A model generated the notes under the pieces. It searched no databases. It saw only the letters and a program-made list of their open reading frames with translations, and was not told where the DNA came from. Shown piece by piece: positions 52,872 to 61,559 of a stretch of DNA of 64,000 nucleotides. The stretch comes from an uncultured Mucispirillum sp. (lineage in GTDB: Bacteria > Chrysiogenota > Deferribacteres > Deferribacterales > Mucispirillaceae): positions 23,855 through 87,854 of the forward strand of contig CALUZC010000007.1 of NCBI GenBank assembly GCA_944325215.1, written 5' to 3'. The position numbers and the translations under genes are program-made. Each line of letters opens with the position of its first letter. Position 1 is the first letter of the stretch.

Positions 52872-53474
52872 ATGCAGAATATTAAAGTGTTTGATGACTG
52901 TGTCCATGAGCTTTCAAGGCTTCCTGGTGTGGGGCGAAAAACAGCCGTTCGCCTTGCTTTACATATACTAAAAATAAAGCATGAACAAGCTTATAAACTT
53001 TCAGATGCCATAAAAAAATTAAAAGACAATATCAAATTTTGCAAAGAATGTGGTTCTATATCTGAAACTGAAATTTGCCCAGTTTGCAGTGATGAAAACA
53101 GGCAGAAAGATGTAATATGTATAGTGGAAGAAGCTAAAGATGTATTTTTTATTGAAAATACAGGCAGGTTTTTTGGACTTTATCACGTTCTAGGTGGTAA
53201 AATATCGCCACTTGATGGTATAGGACCAAGTGATTTAAGTTTTGAAAAGTTAAAAGAAAGAGTAGAAAAATTACAGGTAAAGGAAGTTATTATTGCCACA
53301 AACCCTGATGCAGATGGTGAAACTACAGCATCTTACATTGGCAGAATACTGCAAAATGTTCCTAATTTAAAAATAACAAAGCTGGCAAGTGGTATCCCTA
53401 TTGGTTCTCATTTAGAATATGCAGATGAAATAACTGTGCTGCGAGCTTTAGAAAACAGAGTTGGTTTAATATAG
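52872..53474 (+). CDS. recR: recombination mediator RecR
   Basis: The 200-residue protein has the N-terminal helix-hairpin-helix (SRLPGVGRKTAVRLALHIL), a C4 zinc finger (C57, C60, C69, C72) and a TOPRIM domain (ICIVEEAKDVFFIENTG, ATNPDADGETTASYI). It ends in the conserved ASGIPIGSHLEYADEITVLRALENR region. It works with RecO/RecF to load RecA at gaps. AAGGG lies before the ATG. Confidence 0.95.
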   Translation: MQNIKVFDDCVHELSRLPGVGRKTAVRLALHILKIKHEQAYKLSDAIKKLKDNIKFCKECGSISETEICPVCSDENRQKDVICIVEEAKDVFFIENTGRFFGLYHVLGGKISPLDGIGPSDLSFEKLKERVEKLQVKEVIIATNPDADGETTASYIGRILQNVPNLKITKLASGIPIGSHLEYADEITVLRALENRVGLI

Positions 53475-53631
53475 CTGGCTGTTTTTTATATACCGTAAGC
53501 CAATAAGATTTGTCAGAGCGTGGTTTAAAAAATTCAAGGGGAGCGTATTTTGTTGATGCAAGCATTTCCCAAGCGAGTAGTGCGGAAATAGAAATGCGCA
53601 GCTGGGCTGAATTTTTTTGCTAGGAGATAAT
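53475..53631. repeat. spacer holding dispersed structured repeat, copy C (minus strand)
   Basis: On the minus strand, 53597-53562 reads GCATTTCTATTTCC, then CTACTCGCTTGGGAAATGC, sharing the TTTCTATTTCC...CTACTCGCT-N-GGGAAA core with copies A and B. The arms GCATTTCC and GAAATGC form a stem. The rest of the spacer, including an AGCTGGCTG near 53475 facing CAGCTGGGCTG near 53599, may extend the fold. It lies directly before the ribonuclease G gene. Confidence 0.55.
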
Positions 53632-55176
53632 ATGTCTAAAGAAATACTAATAAATTCTGGTATAAGGGAAGTGCGTGCTGCTGTTATATCTGGTGGTAAT
53701 GTATCAGAATTATTTATAGAGCGATTAAATAAAAAAAGTGTAGCAGGAAATATATATAAAGGTAAAGTGGTAAAAGTTTTACCTGGTATGCAGTCTGCAT
53801 TTGTGGAAATTGGCTTACAAAAGGCTGCCTTTTTGCACGTTGCAGATATTTATACAGGCAGTAATGACGAAATAAACTACGATGAAGAAATATCAGATGA
53901 TGAAAATATGGAACATAAATCATCAGAAAATGTGGAAACTGTAACTCATCATTACACACCTATTCAAGAGATTTTAACTGAAGGGCAGGAAATAATTGTT
54001 CAAGTAGCAAAAGATGCAATAGCCACAAAGGGTGCAAGGCTTACTACTCATTTGACTATACCCGGAAGATATCTTGTTTTAATGCCCGGTTATGAACATA
54101 TTGGTATATCAAGAAAAATAGAAAATGAAGAAGAAAGAGAGCGTTTAAAAAATATATTAATGTCATTAAGACCAGCAGGTATGGGGCTTATTGCAAGAAC
54201 TGTCAGCGATGGTTTAAGTAGTGAAGAATTAGTGGCAGATTTAGAGTATATAAAAGGTGTTTGGGCAGGGGTGGAAACTGTAATTGAAAAATCTAATGCC
54301 CCATCATTAGTATATGAAGACCATAACTTGATTTATAAAATTTTGCGAGATGTGGTTACATCAGATACAAGCCGTATATTAATTGATAATAAAGAAGATT
54401 ATGAAAAAATGCAGGAATTTTTTAATAATCATCTTTCAAATCTTGATTTAAAAATAGAATATTATGATGGAGAGGAACCACTTTTTGACCTTTATAATGT
54501 GGAAATAGAAGTAAACAGGCTTCTTGATAAAAAAGTGTGGCTTCGTTCTGGTGGTTCAATAATTATTGACCAGGCAGAAGCATTAACTGTAATAGATGTT
54601 AATACTGGAAAATATGTAGGCAGGCAGAATTTTGATGATACTATTTTAAAAACAAACTTGGAAGCCTGTAAAGAAATTGCCCATCAGCTTAAAATGAGAA
54701 ATATTGGTGGTATTATAATAGTTGATTTTATCGATATGGAAAGGATGGAAGATAGAGAAAAAATGCTTTCCACATTAGAGCAGTATTTAAAAGAAGACAG
54801 GGCAAAAACATCAGTTGTAAATATATCTCCCTTAGGGCTTGTGGAAATTACAAGAAAAAGGGTAAGAGACAGCGTTATTAGAATGATGAGCGAACCATGC
54901 CCATACTGTGAAGGCAAAGGTGTTATAAAATCAAAAATAACGGTATGTTATGAAATAATGCGGGAACTTAGCCGCCTTGCCTCTCAAAATAAAGGAACAG
55001 CCATACTAATAGAAGCAAAAGAAGAAGTGGCAGATTTATTATTAGAGCATGAAAATGAAACTATTGAAGAACTAGAAAAACAATATATGTGTGATATAGA
55101 AATACAGCAAAACAACAGCTCCACATATGATAGATATAAGCTTAAAATAATGGGAAAAGCGCATGGCAGTATATAA
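53632..55176 (+). CDS. rng: ribonuclease E/G family protein (RNase G-like)
   Basis: The protein is 514 residues from ATG 53632 (AGGAG five bases upstream); a TTG 15 nt earlier is less likely. It has an S1 domain (VKVLPGMQSAFVEIGLQKAAFLHV) with an acidic insert, then GARLTTHLTIPGRYLVLMPG and the DNase I-like subdomain with IDVNTGKYVG and IIVDFIDMERMEDR (metal-binding Asp residues). The Zn-link motif is CPYCEGKG. It lacks the long C-terminal scaffold of RNase E, so it is the G type, acting on rRNA and mRNA 5' ends. Confidence 0.9.
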   Translation: MSKEILINSGIREVRAAVISGGNVSELFIERLNKKSVAGNIYKGKVVKVLPGMQSAFVEIGLQKAAFLHVADIYTGSNDEINYDEEISDDENMEHKSSENVETVTHHYTPIQEILTEGQEIIVQVAKDAIATKGARLTTHLTIPGRYLVLMPGYEHIGISRKIENEEERERLKNILMSLRPAGMGLIARTVSDGLSSEELVADLEYIKGVWAGVETVIEKSNAPSLVYEDHNLIYKILRDVVTSDTSRILIDNKEDYEKMQEFFNNHLSNLDLKIEYYDGEEPLFDLYNVEIEVNRLLDKKVWLRSGGSIIIDQAEALTVIDVNTGKYVGRQNFDDTILKTNLEACKEIAHQLKMRNIGGIIIVDFIDMERMEDREKMLSTLEQYLKEDRAKTSVVNISPLGLVEITRKRVRDSVIRMMSEPCPYCEGKGVIKSKITVCYEIMRELSRLASQNKGTAILIEAKEEVADLLLEHENETIEELEKQYMCDIEIQQNNSSTYDRYKLKIMGKAHGSI

Positions 55177-55756
55177 TAGAAAGGACAGCTATTACAAAAA
55201 AGCTAAAAAAGAAGGGTATAAATCCCGTGCTGCTTATAAGTTAAAAGAATTAAATACAAAATATAAAATAATGAAAAAAGGCAGTAAAGTTTTAGACTGT
55301 GGTGCAGCTCCCGGTGGCTGGAGCCAGGTTGCTTTAGAAATAGTTGGGGAACATGGCTTAGTAGTAGGGGTAGACCTTAATGAAATCACTGGTATAAATA
55401 ATAAAAATTTTAAAAGTATTGCAGGTGATTTTACAAGGGAAGAAATAATAAACCAAGTTTTAGAGATATGTGATAAGTATGACTGTATTATTTCAGATAT
55501 TGCACCACATACCATAGGTATAAGAGATGCAGACCATACGAACTCTTTAGAACTGGTTGAAAAAGTATACACTTTTGCAATGCAGACATTGAAAAAAGAT
55601 GGTTCATTTTTATTTAAACTTTTTGAGGGGGAAGGACGAAAAGGTTTAGTAGAAAGACTTAAAAAAGATTTTAAAGATGTGCGTATTATAAAACCTGATG
55701 CTACAAGGCAGGGCTCAATGGAAATATATATTGCTGCCCTTTATAAATTAAATTAA
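55163..55756 (+). CDS. rlmE: 23S rRNA (uridine-2'-O-)-methyltransferase RlmE/FtsJ
   Basis: The 197-residue SAM methyltransferase has YKSRAAYKLKELNTKYKI, the SAM loop VLDCGAAPGGWSQVAL, IISDIAPHTIG (catalytic Asp), FLFKLFEGEG (catalytic Lys) and QGSMEIYI (catalytic Glu), the K-D-K-E set of the FtsJ family. It methylates U2552 (E. coli numbering) of 23S rRNA. It overlaps the RNase G gene by 14 bp, so the two RNA genes are coupled. Confidence 0.92.
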   Translation: MAVYNRKDSYYKKAKKEGYKSRAAYKLKELNTKYKIMKKGSKVLDCGAAPGGWSQVALEIVGEHGLVVGVDLNEITGINNKNFKSIAGDFTREEIINQVLEICDKYDCIISDIAPHTIGIRDADHTNSLELVEKVYTFAMQTLKKDGSFLFKLFEGEGRKGLVERLKKDFKDVRIIKPDATRQGSMEIYIAALYKLN

Positions 55757-55771
55757 GTATTGGAGATGTAT

Positions 55772-56482
55772 ATGCTTGATAAAAATGAGTTGGAAGATTT
55801 ACTTGTTAAATTAAGGCTTGGAACTATTACAATAGAAAGTGCTATTACAGAAATTGAGCAAAACTTTTATTCTGTAGATGAAAATGAAAATATATCTATA
55901 TGGCAAAAGCTAGAATGCCCTTTTGATGAAGTTTTAGAGTGTGATAATTTAAGTGTTACTCAAATAGAAAATCATGTTGCGAAAATGATAAAAAATAATA
56001 CAAGTTTTATTCTTGTTGGTTTATCTGAAGAAGCATTATCAGAAATTAGTGCAAAATATAGTAAATGTAAGGCTTATTTTGAAGCAGGCATTATAAAATA
56101 TACCGCAAAAGAAAAAAAATTAGATACTGATAAAAAAATCGTAATTGTTTCATCACTTAATAAAGATGAAAAAATTGTATCTCAAGTAGAAGTTATATTA
56201 AATATACTTGGAATATCTGTAGAATTTTATAGTGTATCACCATTTAAAACAGTATCTATGCAGATTTTAAAAAATTATATTCATACAGCTAATGCTGTTA
56301 TTGTTATTTATGATAAAGATATAAGGCTTCCTTCCATTGTATCAAATATTTCACCAAAACCTGTTGTTATATTAAGTAAAAATAACAATGCAGAAGAATA
56401 TATGCTTTCAAATGGTGCAGTTTTAGCAAAATCTGGCAGCAGCATTTCAGCCTGTATGGCAGTTGCAAGGCTATTAAGGTAG
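55772..56482 (+). CDS. divergent LarB/PurE-superfamily protein
   Basis: The protein is 236 residues from ATG 55772, which has GGAG six bases upstream; TTG 55760 and ATG 55766 are possible. The N-terminal ELEDLLVKLRLGTITIESAI pattern and overall length match LarB, the pyridinium-3,5-biscarboxylic acid synthase of nickel-pincer cofactor synthesis. The second half has a PurE-like core (KKIVIVSSLNKDEKIVSQ, NAVIVIYDKDIRLPSIVSNI, KPVVILSK). The glycine-rich and cofactor-binding stretches expected of LarB look eroded. It may be a remnant or changed-function paralogue. No larA, larC or larE is nearby. Confidence 0.5.
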   Translation: MLDKNELEDLLVKLRLGTITIESAITEIEQNFYSVDENENISIWQKLECPFDEVLECDNLSVTQIENHVAKMIKNNTSFILVGLSEEALSEISAKYSKCKAYFEAGIIKYTAKEKKLDTDKKIVIVSSLNKDEKIVSQVEVILNILGISVEFYSVSPFKTVSMQILKNYIHTANAVIVIYDKDIRLPSIVSNISPKPVVILSKNNNAEEYMLSNGAVLAKSGSSISACMAVARLLR

Positions 56483-56506
56483 CATTAATAAGGCAGTATA
56501 TTTATG

Positions 56507-56535
56507 TAGACAAAATAGTTTTATGAGTATATATT
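56507..56535 (+). promoter_or_regulatory. promoter of the phase-variable ORF / gtr cluster
   Basis: TAGACA at 56507-56512 and TATATT at 56530-56535 are spaced by 17 bp. The predicted start site is about 25 bp before an AAAGGAG ribosome site (56552-56558) and the ATG at 56567. It is the only convincing promoter in the 450 bp ahead of the gtr genes. Confidence 0.5.
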
Positions 56536-56566
56536 AGCAACATAAATATTAAAAGGAGTTAGTTTA

Positions 56567-56937
56567 ATGCCTTTCAATTTTATTTATTTACCTAGTGAAA
56601 GAGTAGCTTTTTCTATACTTGGGGGGGGGAATACACATCTTGCCATTTAAATAGAAAATCTTTTCCAATTATAAATCTACAGATTTTATTTTTTCTTTTA
56701 AGTTTTACCACATTTATTTTCAAATTTATTAATAAAATCAATATATCATATATTTATATAAAAAATGGGCAGTTAAGAAGTAGTTTATTACAAAATTATA
56801 CTGCCAAATTATCTTTTATTCTACCTAAATATAAGTATATTTATTCATTTTTTATAATTTATATAGCTAATATTTTTATGAATTCTTTTAATGCAAGCAT
56901 AAATATTTTTGTAATAAAATCTGGGAGCATCTTATGA
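56567..56937 (+). CDS. phase-variable ORF with G9 tract, currently frame-shifted OFF
   Basis: AAAGGAG (56552-56558) precedes ATG 56567. The first 18 codons (MPFNFIYLPSERVAFSIL) are followed by nine G in frame (56621-56629), then N-T-H-L-A-I and stop at 56648-56650, giving 27 residues. Adding one G (or removing two) opens the frame, without a stop, to TGA 56935-56937. That gives 124 residues with two hydrophobic stretches (LQILFFLLSFTTFIF, IYSFFIIYIANIFM). This TGA overlaps the ATG of the GtrII-like gene (ATGA). Removing one G stops at once. Read as a contingency gene or coupled leader; its own function is not recognised. Confidence 0.6.
56621..56629 (+). repeat. homopolymeric G9 tract (contingency locus candidate)
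   Basis: Nine consecutive G in DNA that is otherwise strongly AT-rich is very unlikely by chance. Such tracts change length by slipped-strand mispairing during replication. It lies inside the 5' part of a translated ORF, 305 bp before the GtrII-like gene. Confidence 0.85.
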
Positions 56938-58424
56938 ATAAAATATTTAATGCAGTAAAAAATATAAATTTTAAAGTTGATTATAATATTTATGATTTTA
57001 TTATAAAATATAAAACAATTATATTGATTACTTTTTTTATAGGTATAATTGTTAATGCTGTAGATGTGTTTACTATAAAGTTTGGCATAGATTCTGAACT
57101 TCATGCCATAGAAAACAGTCCACAAATTTATTTTGATACCCAGCGTTATGGTTCATGGCTATTATACTATCTTCTTCCTTTTGCAAGATACCATATATTA
57201 TCACAATTAATAGGTATATTTGCACTGACTCTAGCAGCACTATTAACAGTATCACGGCATAATATATCAAATAATGGTAAGTTATTATTTATGCTGTTAT
57301 TTGTAACTTTTCCTAACTTTGCATTTTTACAGTATTTTTATTTTCAATCTGCTTATAATTTTATTGGGCTTTTATTAACTGTTATAGCCTATAGATTGAT
57401 AGAAAGAAATCATATTATTACTTACATTTTTGCTGTAATTTTACTTTTTATTGGTATTTCATCATATCAAGCGAATGCAGCAATATTTTTATCTGTTATG
57501 ATGATAAATATTACATTAGATTATGTTGATAGTAAAAATATAAAACAATCATTAAGTCAAATAATTCAACCAGTTGTAATTATATTTATAAGTTTGGTTA
57601 TATACTATATTTGTATGAAAATATTAAATAATGGTCTAAATCAATATCACTTAAATATGATCAATAAAAACTTAAATCTAGATAGAATAGGCAATTCGTT
57701 AACACATATTTGGCGTATATTATCAAGCAATGGATACGATGGTAATCATACAGCAAATTTAAGTATTACTATAATTATAATAGTTTATTTAATTAATTTT
57801 ATCAAAAATTATCATGAAAAAAAGAATAGAATAGAGTTTTTATTTTTAATTTTCTTATTTATGTGTTCTATATCATCACTATACATATTAATTGGTGGAG
57901 CAATAATGATAAGGTTAAATTTATCTTTTGCATTATATCCAGCATTTATTATATTACTAATTTATATATTAAATAATCAAAAAATCATTAAGAACCTATC
58001 AATAGTCTTATCCATTTTAATTATAGTTTATCATAGCAGTTATATTGTAAAATTCCAAACAAGCTATTATCTAATATACAAACAAGATGAAGTATTAGCA
58101 AAAGATATAATTAGTAAAATTTATAATAAATACCCAGATATATTTTATAGCAAATATAATATAAATTTTATAGGTAGACTAACTAATTTAAAACAACATC
58201 CATTAATAAATGGTAAAGATATGTTTAATGTTTCTGTTTTTTCTGCTCACAGTGACCATATTAAAACATTAGCTTTTCTTAAACTTATTGGTTTTCCTAT
58301 GGATGTAAAATTGGGAAAAATTACAGATAACATGATAAATGAAATAAAAAATATGCCAAGTTATCCTAATAATGACTGCATACAACTATTTGATAATACA
58401 GTTATAGTTAAATTAAGTGATTAA
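56934..58424 (+). CDS. GtrII-like membrane glucosyltransferase
   Basis: The 496-residue polytopic membrane protein (about ten helices) shares the layout of GtrII-type serotype-converting glucosyltransferases. It has a first helix after a short cytoplasmic start, a periplasmic loop with FGIDSELHAIENSPQIYFDTQRYGSWLLYY, several paired helices and a soluble C-terminal end. GtrII enzymes use undecaprenyl-phosphate-glucose outside the cytoplasm to decorate O-antigen. GGGAG lies six bases before ATG 56934, which overlaps the TGA of the phase-variable ORF. The gtrB- and gtrA-like genes just downstream support the role. Confidence 0.75.
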   Translation: MNKIFNAVKNINFKVDYNIYDFIIKYKTIILITFFIGIIVNAVDVFTIKFGIDSELHAIENSPQIYFDTQRYGSWLLYYLLPFARYHILSQLIGIFALTLAALLTVSRHNISNNGKLLFMLLFVTFPNFAFLQYFYFQSAYNFIGLLLTVIAYRLIERNHIITYIFAVILLFIGISSYQANAAIFLSVMMINITLDYVDSKNIKQSLSQIIQPVVIIFISLVIYYICMKILNNGLNQYHLNMINKNLNLDRIGNSLTHIWRILSSNGYDGNHTANLSITIIIIVYLINFIKNYHEKKNRIEFLFLIFLFMCSISSLYILIGGAIMIRLNLSFALYPAFIILLIYILNNQKIIKNLSIVLSILIIVYHSSYIVKFQTSYYLIYKQDEVLAKDIISKIYNKYPDIFYSKYNINFIGRLTNLKQHPLINGKDMFNVSVFSAHSDHIKTLAFLKLIGFPMDVKLGKITDNMINEIKNMPSYPNNDCIQLFDNTVIVKLSD

Positions 58425-58506
58425 ATATAGATATATTTTATATACAGTTTTTAGTTGACAAAGCATATGTATCTTCTATACATTGTAGCTAATGGAGATT
58501 ATTTAC

Positions 58507-59448
58507 ATGAATAAACCTTTAATTACTGCATTAATTCCTGCTTATAATGAAGAAGAATGTATTAATGAACTTTATTTAAGAGTTAGCAGTGTCTTAAAAA
58601 ATATTAATAATTATGATTATGAAATATTAATAATAAATGATGGTTCAAAAGATAATACACTTTCAATATTAGAAGAATTACACGCAAAGGATAAGCATAT
58701 AGAATATGTAAATTTAGCAAGAAATTATGGCAAGGAAACAGCAATGGCTGCAGGATTTGATTATGCTAAAGGCGATGTGGTTGTTATATTAGATGCAGAT
58801 TTGCAGACTCCACCAGAATTAATTCCTGAAATGCTTAAATATTATGAAGAAGGCTATGATGATGTGTATGGCAGGCGTAAATCAAGAGATGATGAAAGCT
58901 TTTTAAAAAGATTTGGCACAAAACTTTATTATAAAGCATTACAGTCATTAACTCGAGTAGATATTTTAAAAAACACTAGTGATTTTAGAATGTTAAGCCG
59001 CAAGGCAGTGGAAGCCTTAAAAAAATACAGAGAACATAATAGATATACAAAAGGTATATTTGCTTTAATAGGACTAAAGAAAAAAGAGTTTTTATATGAA
59101 CCTGCTGCACGGTTTGCAGGCCGTTCAAAATGGAATTATTTTAACCTTTTTAATTTAGCCATAGAAGGTATAACATCATTTTCCACTTTTCCATTAAGAT
59201 TAAGTTCTATACTAGGCTTTGTTACTGCTTTAGCTGGGTTTTTATATATTATATTTTTAATAATAAAAACTTTAATGTTTGGGGCAGATATAAAAGGCTA
59301 TCCCACATTATTATCAGTTATTATCTTTTTAGGTGGTATCCAGCTTTTATCTCTTGGTGTCATAGGTGAGTATTTGGGCAGAATATTTAACGAAGTAAAA
59401 AATAGACCATTATATTTAGTTGAAAAATATAGTGGAGAGAATAAGTGA
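58507..59448 (+). CDS. GtrB-like bactoprenol glucosyl transferase (GT2)
   Basis: The protein is 313 residues from ATG 58507, with GGAG nine bases upstream; ATG 58492 lacks a site. The GT2 domain has ALIPAYNEEECINELYLRV, LIINDGSKDNT and VVILDADLQTPPELIPEML (DxD). FRMLSRKAVEALKKYREHNR and RFAGRSKWNYFNLFNLAIEGI follow, and two C-terminal membrane helices end in LGVIGEYLGRIFNEVKNRPLY. It makes undecaprenyl-phosphate-linked sugar on the cytoplasmic side. It overlaps gtrA by 4 bp. Confidence 0.85.
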   Translation: MNKPLITALIPAYNEEECINELYLRVSSVLKNINNYDYEILIINDGSKDNTLSILEELHAKDKHIEYVNLARNYGKETAMAAGFDYAKGDVVVILDADLQTPPELIPEMLKYYEEGYDDVYGRRKSRDDESFLKRFGTKLYYKALQSLTRVDILKNTSDFRMLSRKAVEALKKYREHNRYTKGIFALIGLKKKEFLYEPAARFAGRSKWNYFNLFNLAIEGITSFSTFPLRLSSILGFVTALAGFLYIIFLIIKTLMFGADIKGYPTLLSVIIFLGGIQLLSLGVIGEYLGRIFNEVKNRPLYLVEKYSGENK

Positions 59449-59864
59449 TAAAAAAAGCAGCTTCCATATTTATGGATAAAACCTTTTTTAAATTCATAAT
59501 AGTAGGTGTTATAAATACAATTGTAGGAGCGGGAATAATGTTTGCATTATATAATTTATTTCACTGCTCTTACTGGTTTTCATCAATTATGAATTATGTA
59601 ATAGGAAGCATTGTAAGTTATTTTTTAAATAAATATTATACATTTGAAAGTAGTAAAATAACAAGAAAAGAGATTATATATTTTTCATTAAATATTGCAG
59701 TGTGTTTTTTTATAGCATACGGTGTAGCAAAACCATTGGCATTATATTTATTAAGTGATTATTCTAAGGCTATCCAGGAAAATACAGCTATGTTTATAGG
59801 TATGGTAATATTTACTGGGCTAAATTATTTAAGCCAAAGATTTATTGTTTTTAAAAAGGGGTAG
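59445..59864 (+). CDS. GtrA-like flippase
   Basis: The 139-residue protein starts at GTG 59445, overlapping the gtrB stop. It has four membrane helices with the GtrA signature FKFIIVGVINTIVGAGIMFALYN, then SYFLNKYYTFES and a final LNYLSQRFIVFKKG. It is thought to flip undecaprenyl-phosphate-sugar to the periplasmic face for the GtrII-like and other membrane transferases around it. Confidence 0.85.
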   Translation: MIKKAASIFMDKTFFKFIIVGVINTIVGAGIMFALYNLFHCSYWFSSIMNYVIGSIVSYFLNKYYTFESSKITRKEIIYFSLNIAVCFFIAYGVAKPLALYLLSDYSKAIQENTAMFIGMVIFTGLNYLSQRFIVFKKG

Positions 59865-59866
59865 TT

Positions 59867-61549
59867 GTGGGAAATAATACTGTTTCATCAATCCAGTCAT
59901 ATATTATTAAAAAAGAAGCAGATTTTAAAAGCTCCATTATTATATCAATAATAATAGGTATATTTATATATTTTTATGTTTTTGGCTATAAAATTATAAA
60001 CCCATATTATACAGACTGGATATTTTACCAATGGTTAGATGTTGCTCAACATTATACGGGCTGGCTTGCTTTTTTACATAGTCCGTGGCAGTTTCCATTA
60101 TTATTAACAGATAAATTAACTTATCCTGAAAATATTTCTATATTTTGGACAGATTCAAACCCTTTATTTTCAATTATTTTTAAAATATTAGCACCAGTAT
60201 ATAATTATGCAAATATTCAATTTATAGGGCTTTATTCTTTTATCTCATTAATATTAAGCAGTGTATTTGCATCTCAAATTGTCAGGTATTTTAATAAAAA
60301 TTTATTTATTATAATTTTAGGAACTATTTTTTTAGTTTATAAGCCTACAGTTTTACACAGGCTGGTAGTCCATGCAAATCTTTCATCTCAATTTTTTATT
60401 TATGCCTGCATTGCTTATATTTTATATAATTATAAATTAGATAATTTTAAAAAAGATTTTATAATATGTATTTTATTGTTTGCTTTAGCAGTTTCAATTC
60501 ATTTTTATTACGTTCCAATAGTTTTATCATTTATGTTTTTATATTTGCTTTATAAAGTAATTTATTTTAAGAAGATAAAATATATATTACCACTAATTGT
60601 AAGCAGTTTTATAGTGGTAATGGAAATGTATATATTTGGTGTATTTGTAAATTTTGAAAGCTCAAAGGGAGCAGGTGTTGGCTTTTTTTCATTTAATCTA
60701 AATGGTTTTTGGAACCCATTAATGGGCTGGTCAGCTTTAATAAAAGGGCTTCCTATTTTTTATGATGGTCAGACCGATGGATTTGCTTATTTAGGGCTTG
60801 GGTTTTTCTTTTTACTGCTTGTATGTTTACCTTATATTTATAGACTTATAAAAAACACATATAAAGAAAAATGGGATAAAAATTTTAAATTAACACTTAC
60901 TATAATTTTAATATATATTTTTGGCATAATATTTATTGCTATTGGTGGAATTATCTCTTTTAATAATACATTAATTACAAGCTTTGATTTATCATTTTTA
61001 TTATCTACTTTTAAAGGTCATGGCAGGTTTATATGGATACTGCCAATTGTTTTTACTGTTTTATTATATATATTAATTTTTAAAAGTTTTAAAACTAAGT
61101 CTATTATCATATTATTATTAGCAGCAATTATCATTCAGGCCCTTGATATAGGAAAAAAAGTTGTCCAATTAAATGAAGAACATATGCGTACTTACAGCTT
61201 TCAGCCAATTATAGATAAAAATGATGCTGCAAAATTAAAAGAATATGGAATAAAGCACTTTATATTACCTGTAGATGACCCTTTATATACTATAAAATAT
61301 ACTTCGTTTATTATACCTAATGGTTTTTCTGAAAGTTGTAGTTATACAGCAAGGGAGTTTAGAAAAATTTGCGTAAATAATTATAACAATGCTTTAAATG
61401 ATGTAAAAAATAATTTATATAAAAAAGATACAATATACATATTCAAAGAAGCAGATATAGATATACCTGTAAATAATAAATCAGTCTTTTATTATAAATA
61501 TGGCAGCCACATTATTTTATCACCAGTAGAGCTAAATAGCTTAAAATAG
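59867..61549 (+). CDS. large polytopic membrane glycosyltransferase-like protein (DUF6311-like)
   Basis: The 560-residue protein is read from GTG 59867 with AAGGGG upstream. It has about eleven membrane helices; a periplasmic loop after the first helix contains YYTDWIFYQWLDVAQHY and FWTDSNPLFSIIFKILAPV, typical of DUF6311/GT-C-type proteins. A soluble C-terminal region of about 120 residues begins near LNEEHMRTYSFQPI. GT-C-type enzymes use polyprenyl-phosphate sugars, which the gtrA/gtrB products would supply. The exact linkage is unknown. Confidence 0.65.
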   Translation: MGNNTVSSIQSYIIKKEADFKSSIIISIIIGIFIYFYVFGYKIINPYYTDWIFYQWLDVAQHYTGWLAFLHSPWQFPLLLTDKLTYPENISIFWTDSNPLFSIIFKILAPVYNYANIQFIGLYSFISLILSSVFASQIVRYFNKNLFIIILGTIFLVYKPTVLHRLVVHANLSSQFFIYACIAYILYNYKLDNFKKDFIICILLFALAVSIHFYYVPIVLSFMFLYLLYKVIYFKKIKYILPLIVSSFIVVMEMYIFGVFVNFESSKGAGVGFFSFNLNGFWNPLMGWSALIKGLPIFYDGQTDGFAYLGLGFFFLLLVCLPYIYRLIKNTYKEKWDKNFKLTLTIILIYIFGIIFIAIGGIISFNNTLITSFDLSFLLSTFKGHGRFIWILPIVFTVLLYILIFKSFKTKSIIILLLAAIIIQALDIGKKVVQLNEEHMRTYSFQPIIDKNDAAKLKEYGIKHFILPVDDPLYTIKYTSFIIPNGFSESCSYTAREFRKICVNNYNNALNDVKNNLYKKDTIYIFKEADIDIPVNNKSVFYYKYGSHIILSPVELNSLK

Positions 61550-61559
61550 GGAGTATATT

